Below are positions 1 through 11,344 of a DNA stretch of 64,000 bases, piece by piece. Each line of letters begins with the position of its first letter. Within the stretch, counting starts at the first letter, position 1. The stretch comes from Nissolia schottii (taxonomy: Eukaryota > Streptophyta > Magnoliopsida > Fabales > Fabaceae). The notes under the pieces were generated by a model, which was not told the origin of the DNA, did no database searches, and saw only the letters and a list, made by a program, of their open reading frames with translations. The stretch covers positions 192,684 through 256,683 of the forward strand of contig QANU01067059.1 of assembly GCA_003254905.1 (NCBI GenBank), written 5' to 3'. A program made the translations under genes and the position numbers.

Positions 1-1184
1 ATATATAAGAGCCAATTGAAACACAATTTCTCTAACCATAAATCATTTAATATACTAGCTAGTTTAAAAAAGAAAAAATAAAGAAAGAAAAGACAGTACA
101 GATATTTTTCTCACAAAAACAACCCTTCTTTAAAGTTCTTTAACCATAGAAATAAAATCAGCTAGTAAGTATAACGCATTTATATCTCTCTATATATTCA
201 CTGCATTTGGAACCTTTTGGTCAATACTGCATTTGGTACTTCAACCACTGTACCAGATTACACAGAGTGGGGTATGTATTAAATTGGTCCAATGTAAACG
301 GTTATAGTTTTGGATATTTTTCACTTTGTTTTTGGGTACTTATTTTTCAAAATGCCAACTTTTATGCGGTTGGATTTTATTAAATGCTTCGCTTAACAAA
401 TTCATATTTAATTTAGTGGCCCTAACAACTGTTGTATGAATAATTAATTAGTTTTTTTTGTTGACTAGACCTATAATTAATTAGTTGCACCGTAATGAAC
501 AAATATATCTTTTTGGTGCGTGTCATGAACATATATATAAAGCTGGATGAGAGATTAAATAGAACATCTTATTTGAGTTTTAATTGTACAATGATAAAGT
601 TACACATATATACATATATGAATTTAACTTTAATGCATCGTGAAAGAATAAAAAGGTTTTTACACTTTTATTTAATTATATAATTTTATTACATCATAAA
701 AAATGTTTATAATATACATTTTATTCTATAGTAATATAAGCGGAAAGATATTACTTAGTATGGATCCTTGGGGCGGGATGACAGAACCAAACATGGCTGG
801 AATACACTCTGCTGGTTTGGAACAACTTTCAATGTGCCGTCAACGATTGAATAAATACTATTTCCCCAAATATTGAATAAATTCTTATTAAGAAGTTGGT
901 TTCCACTTAAAAAAAAATACTAGTTCTTACATTAAGTAAATTGGGAAAAGAATGATCAAATATGTTATTGTAATTATTTGTAGAGTGATTATTTGAAGCT
1001 AGCATAAATTTTGAAAGGACGATGTTGACACCCAAAATAGATTTTATAAAAACAAAAATAACGCAATGATTGTTCCAAAAAGGACAGTGAAAATTTCCTT
1101 TTCAACTAATTGTTGGGCTCGTTCTCTCTATCCCTTTGTAAATATAAAGTTGGGTGCATATGTTAATGCATGGCAAGGACATGA

Positions 1185-1228
<44 letters not shown>

Positions 1229-1575
1229 TTTTCTTCGTTTTCATTAAATATTTTTTTTGTCAAAAATCAAATCATCTGCCCAGTCCCAAACTCTTAAAAT
1301 GAATGAGGAAAAAATAAACTCCTTTAAAATGAGTTCATTTAATTTATAAAACAATAAGGATATATTATCTTTAAATTAATAGAGTAAATAAAATTGATAA
1401 TTGATTTAAAGACAAGTAGGGACTAATTTTTTCTTTTTATATATAAAGAAAATCACACTTCAAAAAATAACCACCCATTTCAATTTATAAAGCATTGGCT
1501 TTTTTAAATAAAAAAAAATAATTTGCCTCCTTTTTTTTTTAGAGAACTTATAAAAGTGTTGTTTGATTTATGTAG
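1..1575. other. AT-rich sequence upstream of MYB last exon (probably intron 2)
   Basis: No coding exon is recognisable here. I looked for the MYB R2 repeat and first half of R3 (regularly spaced Trp codons) on the plus strand and did not see them. The stretch ends in a pyrimidine-rich tract and a TGTAG acceptor at 1571-1575, so at least its right part should be intron. An (AT)n run lies at 1193-1222. Confidence 0.5.
1193..1222. repeat. (AT)n microsatellite
   Basis: Pure AT dinucleotide run of about 30 bp inside the probable MYB intron. Confidence 0.9.
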
Positions 1576-2413
1576 GTGGTCTGTAATAGCAGGACATTTA
1601 CCCGGAAGAACCGACAATGAGATAAAGAATTATTGGAACTCTCATCTGAGGAGAAAGATTTATTGCTTCATGAGATCCTTAAACAGTGAGTCTCTCACAC
1701 AAATTGACATGGGTGCTGTGAATGTAGCTGCCGCATCCAAGAGAAGAGGCAGAGGAACAAGAAATCAGGAGGACAACATCATCATCAACAACAACAACAA
1801 CAACAACAAGAACTTGGCTCCTAATTATTTGAGCCAAAATTCCCTTGAAACATTAATGCCTAACAAAACAAAATCAGCCTCACAAGGTTGCAATAATAAT
1901 GGGGCGGGGCTAGAGGCTAGGGAAATTTCAATGATTGATGCTTACAATGAAATGGTAGGCAACACAAGTAGCATGAATGGAGGCTTTGAGGAGGGTAGTT
2001 TGGCACCATATGATTGGCAAGATGATGAAATTATGAGCCTGACTCACATGTTTGAAAATGGGAATATTAATAATGATAATAATAATAATGTAACAACCAT
2101 CCTTAAGGAGGAGCCTAATTATGGGAGTATTGAGTGTGAGCAAATGATGATGATGGATATGGATATAATGATGGGAGGAATTAGTGAAGAAGAGAGCAAG
2201 AGTAGTGTTTGGTGCTCACCAAATAATGGAGACAGTGGAGATTGGTACACTAGTAACTGTTCACCAGGGAATTCTGTCAGTGATTACCAGTGGAACATTG
2301 ATTGGGATTTGGCAGGTAGTGCCCAATCCCAGACTAACCAGTGGGGCCCAGGTGAAGATGAACAGATGTTGAATTGCTTATTGTGGGGTGGTACCAACCA
2401 TCAACAATGGTGA
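1576..2413 (+). CDS. R2R3-MYB transcription factor, last exon (partial gene)
   Basis: Nuclear DNA-binding regulator. The exon opens with the end of the R3 repeat: [20 protein letters not shown] followed by NSHLRRK, the recognition helix of plant R2R3-MYBs. The acceptor AG at 1574-1575 leaves a phase-2 junction (..AG|G TGG), exactly where the conserved second intron of this family falls. 278 residues follow to the TGA. They include a KRRGRGTR stretch, an Asn tract, acidic Trp-containing segments and a C-terminal [19 protein letters not shown], the KRRG-TR motif and the C-terminal 'ML-LW' resemble subgroup-7 flavonol regulators (MYB11/12/111, P1); this assignment is by memory of the family and moderate. 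Exons 1-2 are not found in the preceding 1.5 kb: either a long intron runs off the window or the gene is truncated. No in-frame defect is seen in this exon. Confidence 0.85.
1781..1809 (+). repeat. (AAC)n coding repeat, poly-Asn tract
   Basis: Trinucleotide run within the MYB exon encoding about seven to eight consecutive Asn residues. It sits in the non-conserved activation region, where length variation is usually tolerated. Confidence 0.9.
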
Positions 2414-3969
2414 AGTTAATGGTTTTCACTAGTGATTCAGTTGTTTGGAATTCCGGGGAAAAAAAAAAGAAAAAGAAAATAAGGGTTGGTTTGATTTTTG
2501 TTTTTATTTCTTATTTTTTATTTTTTTTATGTTTCTTGTTTTTTAGGATATTGCAGAGGAAATAATGAAAAATCATATTTTTATTATTTTTTTGTATAAA
2601 ATCTTAAAAAATTAGATACAGATTAAAAATATAAAATGAAAACAGAAATCATTGTTGATTGTAATGTTTTTTTAAGCTTGGTTCATCAGGTTAGGTGAGA
2701 GTGGCAGTTTAAATAGAAGTAAGCCACTAAGAGTAAGTTTAGTAAGTTAGTAGTGGGATAATTGTAAGATGGCATATAGCAGTCTCAATTTCTGTATCAG
2801 AAACAATATAAATAAAAGTGTATCCATTGTTAACGTGACATGAAACTCATCATCATTTTGAAAAGTAAGGTAAAATTTATTAATTATTTGTATTTTCCTT
2901 ACAAACTGTGAATGTTATTTATTTTAATAAAACCATTCACATTTTTAAATCCAACATCAGCATTATTGTTTTAGGGGAAAAGTCTAAAGAGATTGCCTCA
3001 ATATACAAATCGATTGAGTTTCAACTAATGATTTAAACTAATGAACAATTGATCTTTCAAGGATCATATCAAGTCTTTAATTTTCAGTAAATAATCAGCA
3101 AAAAAAAAATTGGTTTGATTTGTGAAATACCAATTTAACTTTTCCCTGGTTTCCAAAAGCAAAGTGTGTACATAATTATATAATGAATTTATTCATTCTT
3201 TAGAGTTTACAATCTTATATACTCTGTTAGGCTAACTGAAAATAGGTAACTATTGACATTAACAGAAAACTAATCCTTTTAACTTTTTTCTGGTAATGTC
3301 AGAAAAGAAGAAAAGAGCAAAAAGCACACTAGCCATTCATGGCACCCTCATGAATCAGGCTACTAACAGCCACCAGAGGAATCTGATTGTTAGGATATTT
3401 TACACTTTGTTATTTTTCCTTTTGCATTCTCTTATAACCATCGATTGGTGATTCGTCCTTCTCTCGTTTCCATGCTTACTACGTGCCTCTTCGTGTAATA
3501 ATATGGCACTATTTTCCTTCATTTAATTTAAGCTGAACAATGTTATCAGCCATTAAATAAATATTTAGTCCATTATTTCCTCTTTTATCATTTTATCTGT
3601 TATGGATCAGAATCCCGGTTGAATATCCATGACCAGAGGAGGTCATTCAAACACCTCATTGATGTGAATTTTGTAACACTAACAAATGCACTAATTCGTA
3701 CAAGTAATAAAAGTAAGTATTAGAATTCGAGTTGTCGAACCCATGAGGACACTAAATTTCTAATTGATAAATTACGTCAACTGAACTTGATTAAAGTGAT
3801 TGGAGGGTAAAGTATTTTGAAGCAATTAATTTAAAGGAAACAAATGGAATTATTTATACTATTAAATGGAAAAGTGATAAAAAAAAATGGTATTTATACT
3901 ATTAAATTATTTACAGCAGCAGCTGAAGCATTATAGATAGATTTTGAGTCTTTAGTGATTCATCCCAAA
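2414..3969. other. MYB 3' flank and gene-poor intergenic DNA
   Basis: The first 200 bp are the probable MYB 3' UTR (A- and T-rich). Around 2740-2840 the sequence (CTGTATCAGAAACAATATAA followed by a CATTGTTAAC end) resembles the tail of a copia-type LTR, and 3690-3790 resembles the border of another LTR; both are weak. No gene is seen. Confidence 0.4.
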
Positions 3970-4881
3970 AGAATATGGAGGGCTATGTTAGGCCAAAAGT
4001 GGAAATACTACTATTGTTCTTAATGCAAGGAATACTGAATACAAAAGGTAGGCTATGAAGGCCAAACATTGAAAACTTGACTAATTTTCAATGTATTTTT
4101 TGTGAAAAAAAAAAAAATAGAAAAATCTAGTGAAATACTAGAGCATCTCTTTCTACATTGCAAATTTTCTTGGGCTTTATGGGTGGTTTTCATTAAATGA
4201 GGTGGACAATGCTGGACAATGCCTCAAAATATGACAAATTTTTGGCACTCATGGGAGGAATTTGTGATTATTGATATAATGAAAAGATCTTGGATGTCAA
4301 TTTCACATGCGATCCTTTGGAATCTATGGTTTGTTAGAAATAAAGCTAATTTCAAAGGAGTGCTCATTACTTGGGATCAACTACGGGGTTCGATAAAAAA
4401 AAACTCGGTGAAGAATTGGAACAAGTTATAAGGTACTTTCCGGTTTTGTATTTTGTATATCTTATAACAAAAATGCTACATATACACCCTATTTTATACA
4501 CTTATACATACACCATTAATAACACACAAACTTTATTATCATGAGTGCACAAACATTATAAACTTATAGATGATATTCTCAATTATACTTAATTAAGTGC
4601 ACAAACATTATATGTATTAAAACACAAACTTTATGTATATAAGTATAGGGTGTATGTATGGTGTATATTTTTTGGCGTACGTGTAGCAGGACTCATCTTA
4701 TAAAGGCAGAGTTATAGCTGTTTTGGGGACTGCTACATAGCTTAAGTTTTGAATTTTCTTGTCTAGTGTTTGCCTGTTTGTGGCCTTTAATTGGGGTTTA
4801 TTTTTTATGGAACTTTTTTACTTTGCTTCTCTTCCTTTGGAGTAGAATATAACTCACTCACTTACCCAAAAAAAAAAAAAG
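3970..4881 (+). mobile_element. LINE 3' end, copy A of the triplicated unit
   Basis: Homologous to the LINE tail at 9996-10949. It codes, with interruptions, for the C-terminal reverse-transcriptase-associated region: H-L-F-L-H-C followed by ALW, then ILWNLWFVRNKANFKG and WDQL at about 4310-4385 (zf-RVT-like tail of plant L1-type elements). A 3' UTR of about 430 bp follows, ending in an A run at 4868-4881. The 5' part is missing. A 227-bp MITE interrupts the 3' UTR. Confidence 0.8.
4468..4694. mobile_element. MULE-type MITE with perfect 9-bp target duplication
   Basis: Flanked on both sides by ATCTTATAA (4459-4467 and 4695-4703). Ends are inverted: CAAAAATGCTACATATACAC on the left; the right end, reversed, reads GAGTCCTGCTACACGTACGC. 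A 9-bp duplication plus long imperfect TIRs is typical of Mutator-like elements. The corresponding LINE position in copy C (about 10781-10790) is empty. The element shares ends with the 1.95-kb element at 38109-40062. Confidence 0.85.
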
Positions 4882-5299
4882 TTAAAATCACCTAATTTTT
4901 TACATGAATCCTCCATCGATCAATGATATGATAAAAAAAATTGAGAGACAACAATTGAAATTATAAGCCTAAAAAGTATTGCTTCAATGAAATTCAAGTA
5001 ACAACAACATAACAAAAAACAGAGAGATTAAAATGTTGCAAACAACAGCTCCTTTATTGACTCAATAATACACAATCTTACTACTAAGGTTAACCAAGTT
5101 CTAAATTTTTATGAAACAAGGAAACATAAACTAAAATGACTTGACTCTCACAGGACAGAAACTCATCACAAGATAGTAACTATATACCCCGCTGAACAAG
5201 AAAATTTAACAGAAAGTAAGATTCTTAGTCGGCAGTTGTCAAATAAAGGGGTGGGAAACAATTCACAGCCATAGGATCAATTAGATTTTGATGCTATTC

Positions 5300-5662
5300 T
5301 TAGCCACTGTTGCTATAGTACTTGGCCCACAAGAGTGCTCTATGTGGGTGATTGCATCGGCATGAATAGCAGCGATTGAAATAAGGATCGGCAAGCAATT
5401 GATTCCAAAGCTTGGAGACACTTTTAAATCTAAATAAGGATTTTATCGGAAGATGTAGAAAAAAGTCCTTTAGAACTGACTCTGGAAACTCGCCATTGTT
5501 CATGATGATTTGATTCTCATTTCCATGATCTGCAGCTTCAAAAACACCCGTCAAATTATGTGTTCCTTCACATGGATCCTCCTCACCATGATTTTTCATT
5601 TCAAGAACTTGTTTCCGATTCTGTGTGCCTTCACTTGGATTCTCATCACCTTGATCTGCCAT
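5300..5662 (-). pseudogene. F-box protein fragment, copy A
   Basis: A 120-residue frame whose residues 59-95 (FPESVLKDFFLHLPIKSLFR, then FKSVSKLWNQLLADPYF) are a good F-box, the Skp1-binding domain of SCF ubiquitin ligases. It is preceded by an acidic N-terminus built of two 21-residue repeats (DQGDENPSEGTQN, NHGEEDPCEGTHN). Plant F-box proteins are normally 300-450 residues with kelch, LRR or FBA domains; here the frame stops about 25 residues after the F-box and no substrate-binding part follows. The repeat continues upstream of the ATG through a stop codon. All three copies share this short layout, so the truncation probably predates the triplication. Best read as a gene relic; a short expressed F-box peptide is not excluded. 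Confidence 0.7.
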
Positions 5663-5696
5663 TTCAAAAACCTCTTTTCAATTCTGTGTGCCTTCA
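5565..5696 (-). repeat. 63-bp tandem repeat in the F-box N-terminus
   Basis: The hexamer CCTTCA recurs at 5565, 5628 and 5691, a spacing of exactly 63 bp (21 codons). Flanking bases are similar too (TGTGTTCCTTCAC, TGTGTGCCTTCAC). The same units are visible in the copies near 8.9 and 11.65 kb. Confidence 0.85.
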
Positions 5697-5769
5697 CCTT
5701 TACCGAGTAAGGAGTTTTTCTACTATTTGTTTGCTGGCCAACCAAGATTACTTATCAATATATTAACTT

Positions 5770-6094
5770 TAGAGGAATGTAATTAAGAGGAATGTTGACC
5801 GAACGTTATGTTTTATATTAAAAAAATTATTATATTTTGCTTTTTTCTAACTTCAAAGTAAACATTTCATAATTTCAAGCTCATTCAATGATGAAAAACT
5901 CAGTTGTAATTCTTGAACTTATGTAATAATAAATTGAGCAATGATACTTAATTATTTAATTTTTAACTTAAACCAATAATATCAGTTTTTCCAATAAAAA
6001 ATAATTTCTAAAACTTAAACCAATAAAAAGGTGTGCTATAAAAAATGTAAAATAAACCCAAAGGGCATGCGGAAGAGTATGGAGTAAAAATAGA
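5770..6094. other. Non-coding spacer in copy A
   Basis: AT-rich sequence shared with copy C (about 11810-12130) and largely deleted from copy B. No gene is seen. Confidence 0.5.
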
Positions 6095-6352
6095 GTAAAA
6101 CTTAAAATTCGTCTCTAAGATTGTCAGCATTGGTAAGTTGGTCTATAAGTTATGGAAATTGTCATATTATCTCCCCTAAAGTTGCCATAAGTCTATCAAG
6201 TTAATCTCTAAGAGGGACTAATTTGACCAATGTGAAATAAATAACTTAACTGACTTTTGTCAACTTTAACGACTAATATGACAATTTTCATAACCTGTGA
6301 ATGAATTTATTAATTGATGCTAACAATGCCCAAAAAAATTTGAAGGTTTACT
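6095..6352. mobile_element. Foldback MITE, copy A
   Basis: The left half, starting near GTAAAACTTAAAATTCG, is an imperfect inverted copy of the right half, ending near AAATTTGAAGGTTTAC. The inner parts TTATGGAAATTGTCATATTA and AATATGACAATTTTCATAAC also mirror each other. No convincing target duplication was found. The same element occupies 12140-12392, and a remnant lies at 9035-9112, so it predates the triplication. Confidence 0.65.
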
Positions 6353-6833
6353 GTTGCAACCTCTGGGGTCGGGGGATAGGTCTTGTTACATATTATTTAC
6401 TTAATATTGCAAAAAAAATCCACAACTTGTAGTTGTGGATTTCTTTTTTACTTTGGTGTATCTTTGTTCCTCACCATTTTAAGATGGTTTGAATAAAATT
6501 TCATTATAGTCCAACAACAAAAAGATTATTCAAATCAATTCACGTTAGAATATGCAAGTACACTTTACTCTATTTTACTTATATTGCAACCATATCGTTT
6601 TATTTAAAAAAAGCTAATAAATTTAAATTCCATCAAGTAAAAAATATCTATATCATAAAAATTTATAAAAGCTNAAACATATATAAAAGTGTTATCAATA
6701 TTTTAAAAAATTGTGCATCACGTAGGTCAGTATCTAGTTTAATAATATTTCTTATCACTTGCTGTTAGTTACTTTTTTGGTGCATTTGATGTTTTTTTTG
6801 GTTACATTCTTTCCTTTTTGTTACACTCAAAAC

Positions 6834-6975
6834 CATTAGATCAAATTGTAAGGCTGAGGTTCTGCTGCACTGCCTTATGTCGCTACAGATCTGTGAAGGC
6901 AATGGCGGCATGTGGACAACCTCCTAGATTTGGTTGGTTTCTGGCCTTGAGCTAATGGAAATGGTGGATAGGATG
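6834..6975. repeat. Duplicated block, copy A
   Basis: Begins AACCATTAGATCAAATTGTA and matches 9662-9820 closely. It marks the right end of the repeated unit. No protein similarity was recognised. Confidence 0.75.
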
Positions 6976-7444
6976 AGATAGAGGGATAAGATGCGTCATA
7001 TTTTTATTAGAGAATTAAATCTCAGTTTTACAATTTCATCTATTGGTTAAGATTCTCATTCCTATTTCTCACCATAAGCCACCTTACTCCTATGAGTCAT
7101 CCCCTATATGTGTGTGAGCGCAAGTGGGCAGAATTTTGATAAAAAGATATTATTGATGTTATCCCATTATTCACATAACTTTTAGCAGTTCGTTGAGTAT
7201 GATATTTTATCATTAATTTCTTTGTTGATTATATCATGTTTAAACCCACTTCACATGGTTTGAGATGATCACACATTACATAGTGGAATATTGTCAATAA
7301 TGATGGTCACAATGGAAAATTAAACTACTGATAAATATGAAAAGATTAATTTATATACATAGAAATAGATAAAGTGGAGAATCCTCATAATCAAATTGTA
7401 TAGATAAATATCCAATTTATATCATCCATGCAACACATGAGATG
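6976..7444. other. Intergenic spacer between units A and B
   Basis: AT-rich; no gene or repeat identified. Confidence 0.4.
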
Positions 7445-8150
7445 AAATAACTACTTATAAAATATAAGTTTGTTCTCCAATTCGTACTCGACTGTTAAAG
7501 CTCCAAAACAGATGGTGAGGAAAATTAACACTCTGCAAGTGCATTTCTTTTATGGAAACGCTAATAGAAGAAATTATGCAATTCCTTTAGTGAGATGGTC
7601 AACAGTAATGAGACCCATAAAATATGGAGGGTTAAGTGCGGGTTATACATAGCTAAGAAATGCAACTTTACTATCAAAATGATGGTGGAAATTTTAAGAG
7701 GAGGATGACCCGCTGTTGAAAATAATTATATGTTCCATTTATGATATTGACTCCCGTAGAGCCCTTGGGCAAGCTATCCCTGTTTCGGGTTGACCATGGA
7801 CCACAGTTCATAATTTGTTTAACAGTAACTTGGTTCTGGAAAAGCTCCAATTACAATTGGATTCAAATGAGAACTTGGTGATGAGAATAGAATCTTATTT
7901 TGGGAGGAAAAATGTGGTGGCGCTCCTAGCCTCAAGAATTGATTTCCAAGACTGTACACTCAAAAAAAGGCAGGGGGTTATAATTGTTTTGGGGCGTGCA
8001 AGATAGCTTAAGTTTTGAATCTTGTTGTCTAGTGTTAACCTGCTCATGGCCTTTATTTCGGGGTTTAATATTTTTCATAGAACTTTCGTACTCTAATTCT
8101 CCTTCTTTGGAGTAGAATATAACTCACTCACTTACCCAAAAAAAAAAGGT
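7445..8150 (+). mobile_element. LINE fragment, copy B
   Basis: Encodes the region downstream of the reverse-transcriptase core of plant L1-type LINEs: KAPKQMVRKINTLQVHFFYG, then IPLVRWSTV-RPIKYGGL (7494-7640), typical of the 'WSTVC-PK-GGLG' segment. It ends in the shared 3' UTR and an A run (8140-8148). Relative to copies A and C, the segment with the zf-RVT tail is deleted. Several stops show that it is dead. Confidence 0.8.
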
Positions 8151-8589
8151 TAAAATCATATAATTTTTTACATGAATCCTCCATCAACAAATGATATGAT
8201 AAAAAAATTTGGAGAGACAACAATTGAAATTATAAGCCAAAAAACTATTGTTTCAATGAAATTATAGTAACAACGAAAAAAAGAGATTAAAACGTTGCAA
8301 ACAACTGCTCCTTTATTGACTCATTAGTACACAATCTTACTATTAAGGTTAATAAGTTCTAAATTTTGATGAAACAAGGAAACATAAACTAAAATGACAT
8401 GACTCTCACAGGACAGAAACTCATCACAAGTTAGAAACTATGCACCCCGTTGAACAAGAAAATTTAAAAGAAAAGTAACATTCTTAGTTGGTAGTTGTCA
8501 AATAAAGGGGGTGAGAAACCATTCACATCCATAGGAGCTGTTAAGTTATGATGCTATATATGCTTAGCCGCTGCTGCTGTAGTACTTGG

Positions 8590-8968
8590 CCCATAAGACT
8601 GCTCTATGTGGGTAATTGCATTGTCATGTATAGCAGGGAGTGAAATAAGGATCAGAAAGCAGTTGATTCCAAAGTTTAGACACTTTTAAACCTAAACAAG
8701 GATTTTATCAGGAGATGAAGAGAAAAGTCCTTTAGAAGTGACTTTAGAAACCCACCATTGTTTGTAATAATTTGATTCTCATCTCCATGATCTGAAGCTT
8801 CAAAAACACCCTTTGAGTTCTGTGTTCCTTCACATGGATCCTCCTCATCATGATTTTCCATTTCAAGAACTTCTTTCCGATTCTATGTGCCTTCACTCGT
8901 ATTCTCATCACCTTGATCTGCCATTTGCAAAACCTCTTTTCAGTTTTGTGTGCCTTCACCTTTACCAA
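8590..8968 (-). pseudogene. F-box fragment, copy B
   Basis: Homologous to the 5300-5662 frame. The minus strand reads MENHDEEDPCEGTQN from 8861, then KSLLKDFSLHLLIKSLFRFK; after FKSV the frame is lost in the F-box. The N-terminal 63-bp repeats are present but broken by stops and a frame change. No functional protein is expected. Confidence 0.7.
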
Positions 8969-9034
8969 GTAAGGAGTTTTTCTACTAATTGTTTAGGGTA
9001 AAGGTGAAGGCACACGGAGCTGAAAAGAGGTTTT
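8929..9034. repeat. Inverted repeat, 38-bp arms and 30-nt loop
   Basis: Arm 8929-8966 (starting AAAACCTCTTTTCAG) is the reverse complement of arm 8997-9034 (ending GAAAAGAGGTTTT) with three mismatches in 38. The right arm is absent from copies A and C and sits at the edge of a deletion that removed about 530 bp of the unit. Confidence 0.9.
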
Positions 9035-9476
9035 AAGAACTAATATGACAATTTTCATAACTTGTGGATGAACTTAAATGATGCTAACAACACCGAGAAC
9101 AAATTTAAAGGTTTACTGCTGCAACCTCCGGGGTCAGGGATAGGTCTCGTTACATATGATTTACTTGCTATTGCAAGAAAATTCTCCGTGGTGACAGTTT
9201 CAATTTATTTTTAAAGTTATTTAATTTACTTGTAGCTGTGGATTTATTTTTTTACTTTAGTGTATCTTTGTTTCTCACCATTTTTAGATGGTTTCAATAA
9301 AATTTCATTACAGTGCAACAACAAAAATTATTCAAAACATTTCACGTTAGAGTATGCATGTACACTTAACTTTATTATAGTTATATTGCAACAATATCAT
9401 TTTATTAAAAAAAAACCAAACTAAAAAATTTACAATCCATCAAGTAAAAAATGACTATATCATAAAAATTTATAAA

Positions 9477-9479
<3 letters not shown>
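9035..9479. other. Remnant of MITE and spacer, copy B
   Basis: 9040-9150 matches the right half of the foldback MITE of copies A and C (AACTAATATGACAATTTTCA) plus the following GTCAGGGATAGGTCTCGTTA segment. The rest is AT-rich spacer also seen at 6400-6700. Confidence 0.55.

Positions 9480-9518
<39 letters not shown>
9480..9518. repeat. (AT)n microsatellite
   Basis: Pure AT run; the corresponding place in unit A (about 6670) lacks it. Confidence 0.9.
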
Positions 9519-9520
<2 letters not shown>

Positions 9521-9659
9521 AAACATATATAAATGTGTTATGAATAATTTAAAAAATGGCACATCACACACAGAGGTCAGTATCAAGTTTAATAATATTT
9601 CTAATTATCTCTTGGTGTTAGTTACATTTTTGAAGCATTTGATGTTTCTTGTTACACTC

Positions 9660-9990
9660 TAAACCATTAGATCAAATTGTAAGGCTGAGGTTCTGCTCCA
9701 CCGCCTTATGTCCGTGCAGATGTGATCTCTGATTGCAGCGGTGGCTGGCACGTGGACAATCTCGTACATTTGGTTGGTTTCCCTCCTATAGCTAATGGTG
9801 ATGGTGGATAGGAAGAGACAGAGGGCTACGAAGGTCTTGGCGGTGGGGCAGCTGCTGAAGGGGATGTTCAACAAGGTTGAGAGCGATTGCGCGATTAGTA
9901 CCCACAAGCATCGGAGTCCCACTTGGTCAAGCTTGGAGATATTGTACCTTTGGCGATGAAGACTAGTGTGTGTTAACTTAGAGAGGAATA
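9660..9990. repeat. Duplicated block, copy B
   Basis: Its first 160 bp match 6834-6975. The remainder is relatively GC-rich and unique here; the plus strand reads an unrecognised 55-residue frame (MVMVDRKRQRATKVLAVGQL..) at about 9797-9960. It abuts LINE copy C directly. Confidence 0.6.
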
Positions 9991-9995
9991 AGGAT

Positions 9996-10949
9996 GAATT
10001 ATGTGTTCCATTTATGATCTTGACTCTCTTAGAGCCCTTGGGCAAGCTACCCCTGCTTCGGGTTAACCATGGACTACACTCCAGAATTTGTTTAATGGTA
10101 ACTAGGTGCTGGAAAAGCTCCTATTAGAAGGATTCAAATGGGAACTCAGTGATGAGAATAGAATCTTATATTGGGCGAAACAATGATGTGGCTCTCCGCT
10201 AGCCTCGTCAACAGATTTTCAAGACTATATACATTGCCCACTCAAAAAATAAAAATTGTGGCTGCATATATGCAGGTTCACAATCAACAGGAGTTGAAGG
10301 TGGAAGCCAATGATAGAATATGGAGTGCTATGCTACGCCGAAAGTGGAAATACTACTATTGTTCTTAATGCAGGGAAGACTGAATACAAAGGATAGGATG
10401 TGAAGGATAAACATTGAAAACTTGACTAATTTTGAAGGTGTGTTGTGAAAACAAACTAGTGAAATACTAGAGCATCGCTTTCTTCATTGCAAATTTTCTC
10501 GGGCTCTGTGTGGTTTGCATTAAATGAGGTGGACAATGCTAAACAATGCCTCAAAATATGACACGTGTTTTGCACTCTTGGGAGGAAGTTGTGATTGTTG
10601 ATATAATGAAAAGAACTTGGAAGCCAACTGCATATGCGATCCTTTGGAATTTATGGTTTGTTAAAAATAAAGCTATTTTCGAATGAGGACTCATTACTTG
10701 GGATCAACTATGGTGGTCAATAAAAAAACTCGGTGCATAATTGTAACAAGTTATAAGGTATTTTTCAGTTTTGTCTTTTGTATCTTACCAAGGTAGAGGG
10801 ACTGCTAGATAGCTTAAATTTTGAATCGTCTTGTCTAGTGTTTGCCTGTGTATGGCCTTTATTTGTGTTTATTTTTTATGAAACTTTTGTACTCTATTTC
10901 TCCTTCTCTGGAGTAGGATATAACTCACTCACTTTTCCCAAAAAAAAAA
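9996..10949 (+). mobile_element. LINE 3' end, copy C
   Basis: Starts at TATGTGTTCCATTTATGATC, matching 7722 onward in copy B. It continues through the zf-RVT-like tail shared with copy A (AILWNLWFVKNKAIF at about 10635-10680) to the 3' UTR and an A run at 10940-10949. Stops and frame changes are frequent. It lacks the MITE present in copy A. Confidence 0.8.
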
Positions 10950-11344
10950 GAGAGTTAAAATCACCTAATTTTTTACATGAATTCTCAATTGATCCATGAT
11001 ATGATATAAAAAATTTAGAGAGACAACAATTGAAATTATAAGCCTAATGCTTAAATGAATTTCAAGTAACAACAGGAAAAAGAAAAAGAGATTAAAACAT
11101 GGCAAACAAATGTTCCTTTAGTTACTCATTAGTACACAATCTTACTATTGAAGTTAATAAGTTCTAAATTTTGGTGAAACAAGAAAATGTAAACTAAAAT
11201 GACATGACCCTCACTAGACAGAAACTCATCACAAGATAGTAACTATGTACCTGCTGAATAAGAACATTTAACACAAAAGTAAGATTCTTAGTCGGCAGTT
11301 GTCAAATAGAGGGGTGAGAAAACATTCTAAGCCATAGGAGCAGT

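Noticed and set aside
761-880. Short frame MDPWGGMTEPNM.. as a missing MYB exon
   Set aside because: It has no MYB tryptophan pattern and no suitable splice sites.
9659-10045. 128-residue minus frame
   Set aside because: It spans the junction of the duplicated block and the LINE on the antisense strand, and no domain is visible.
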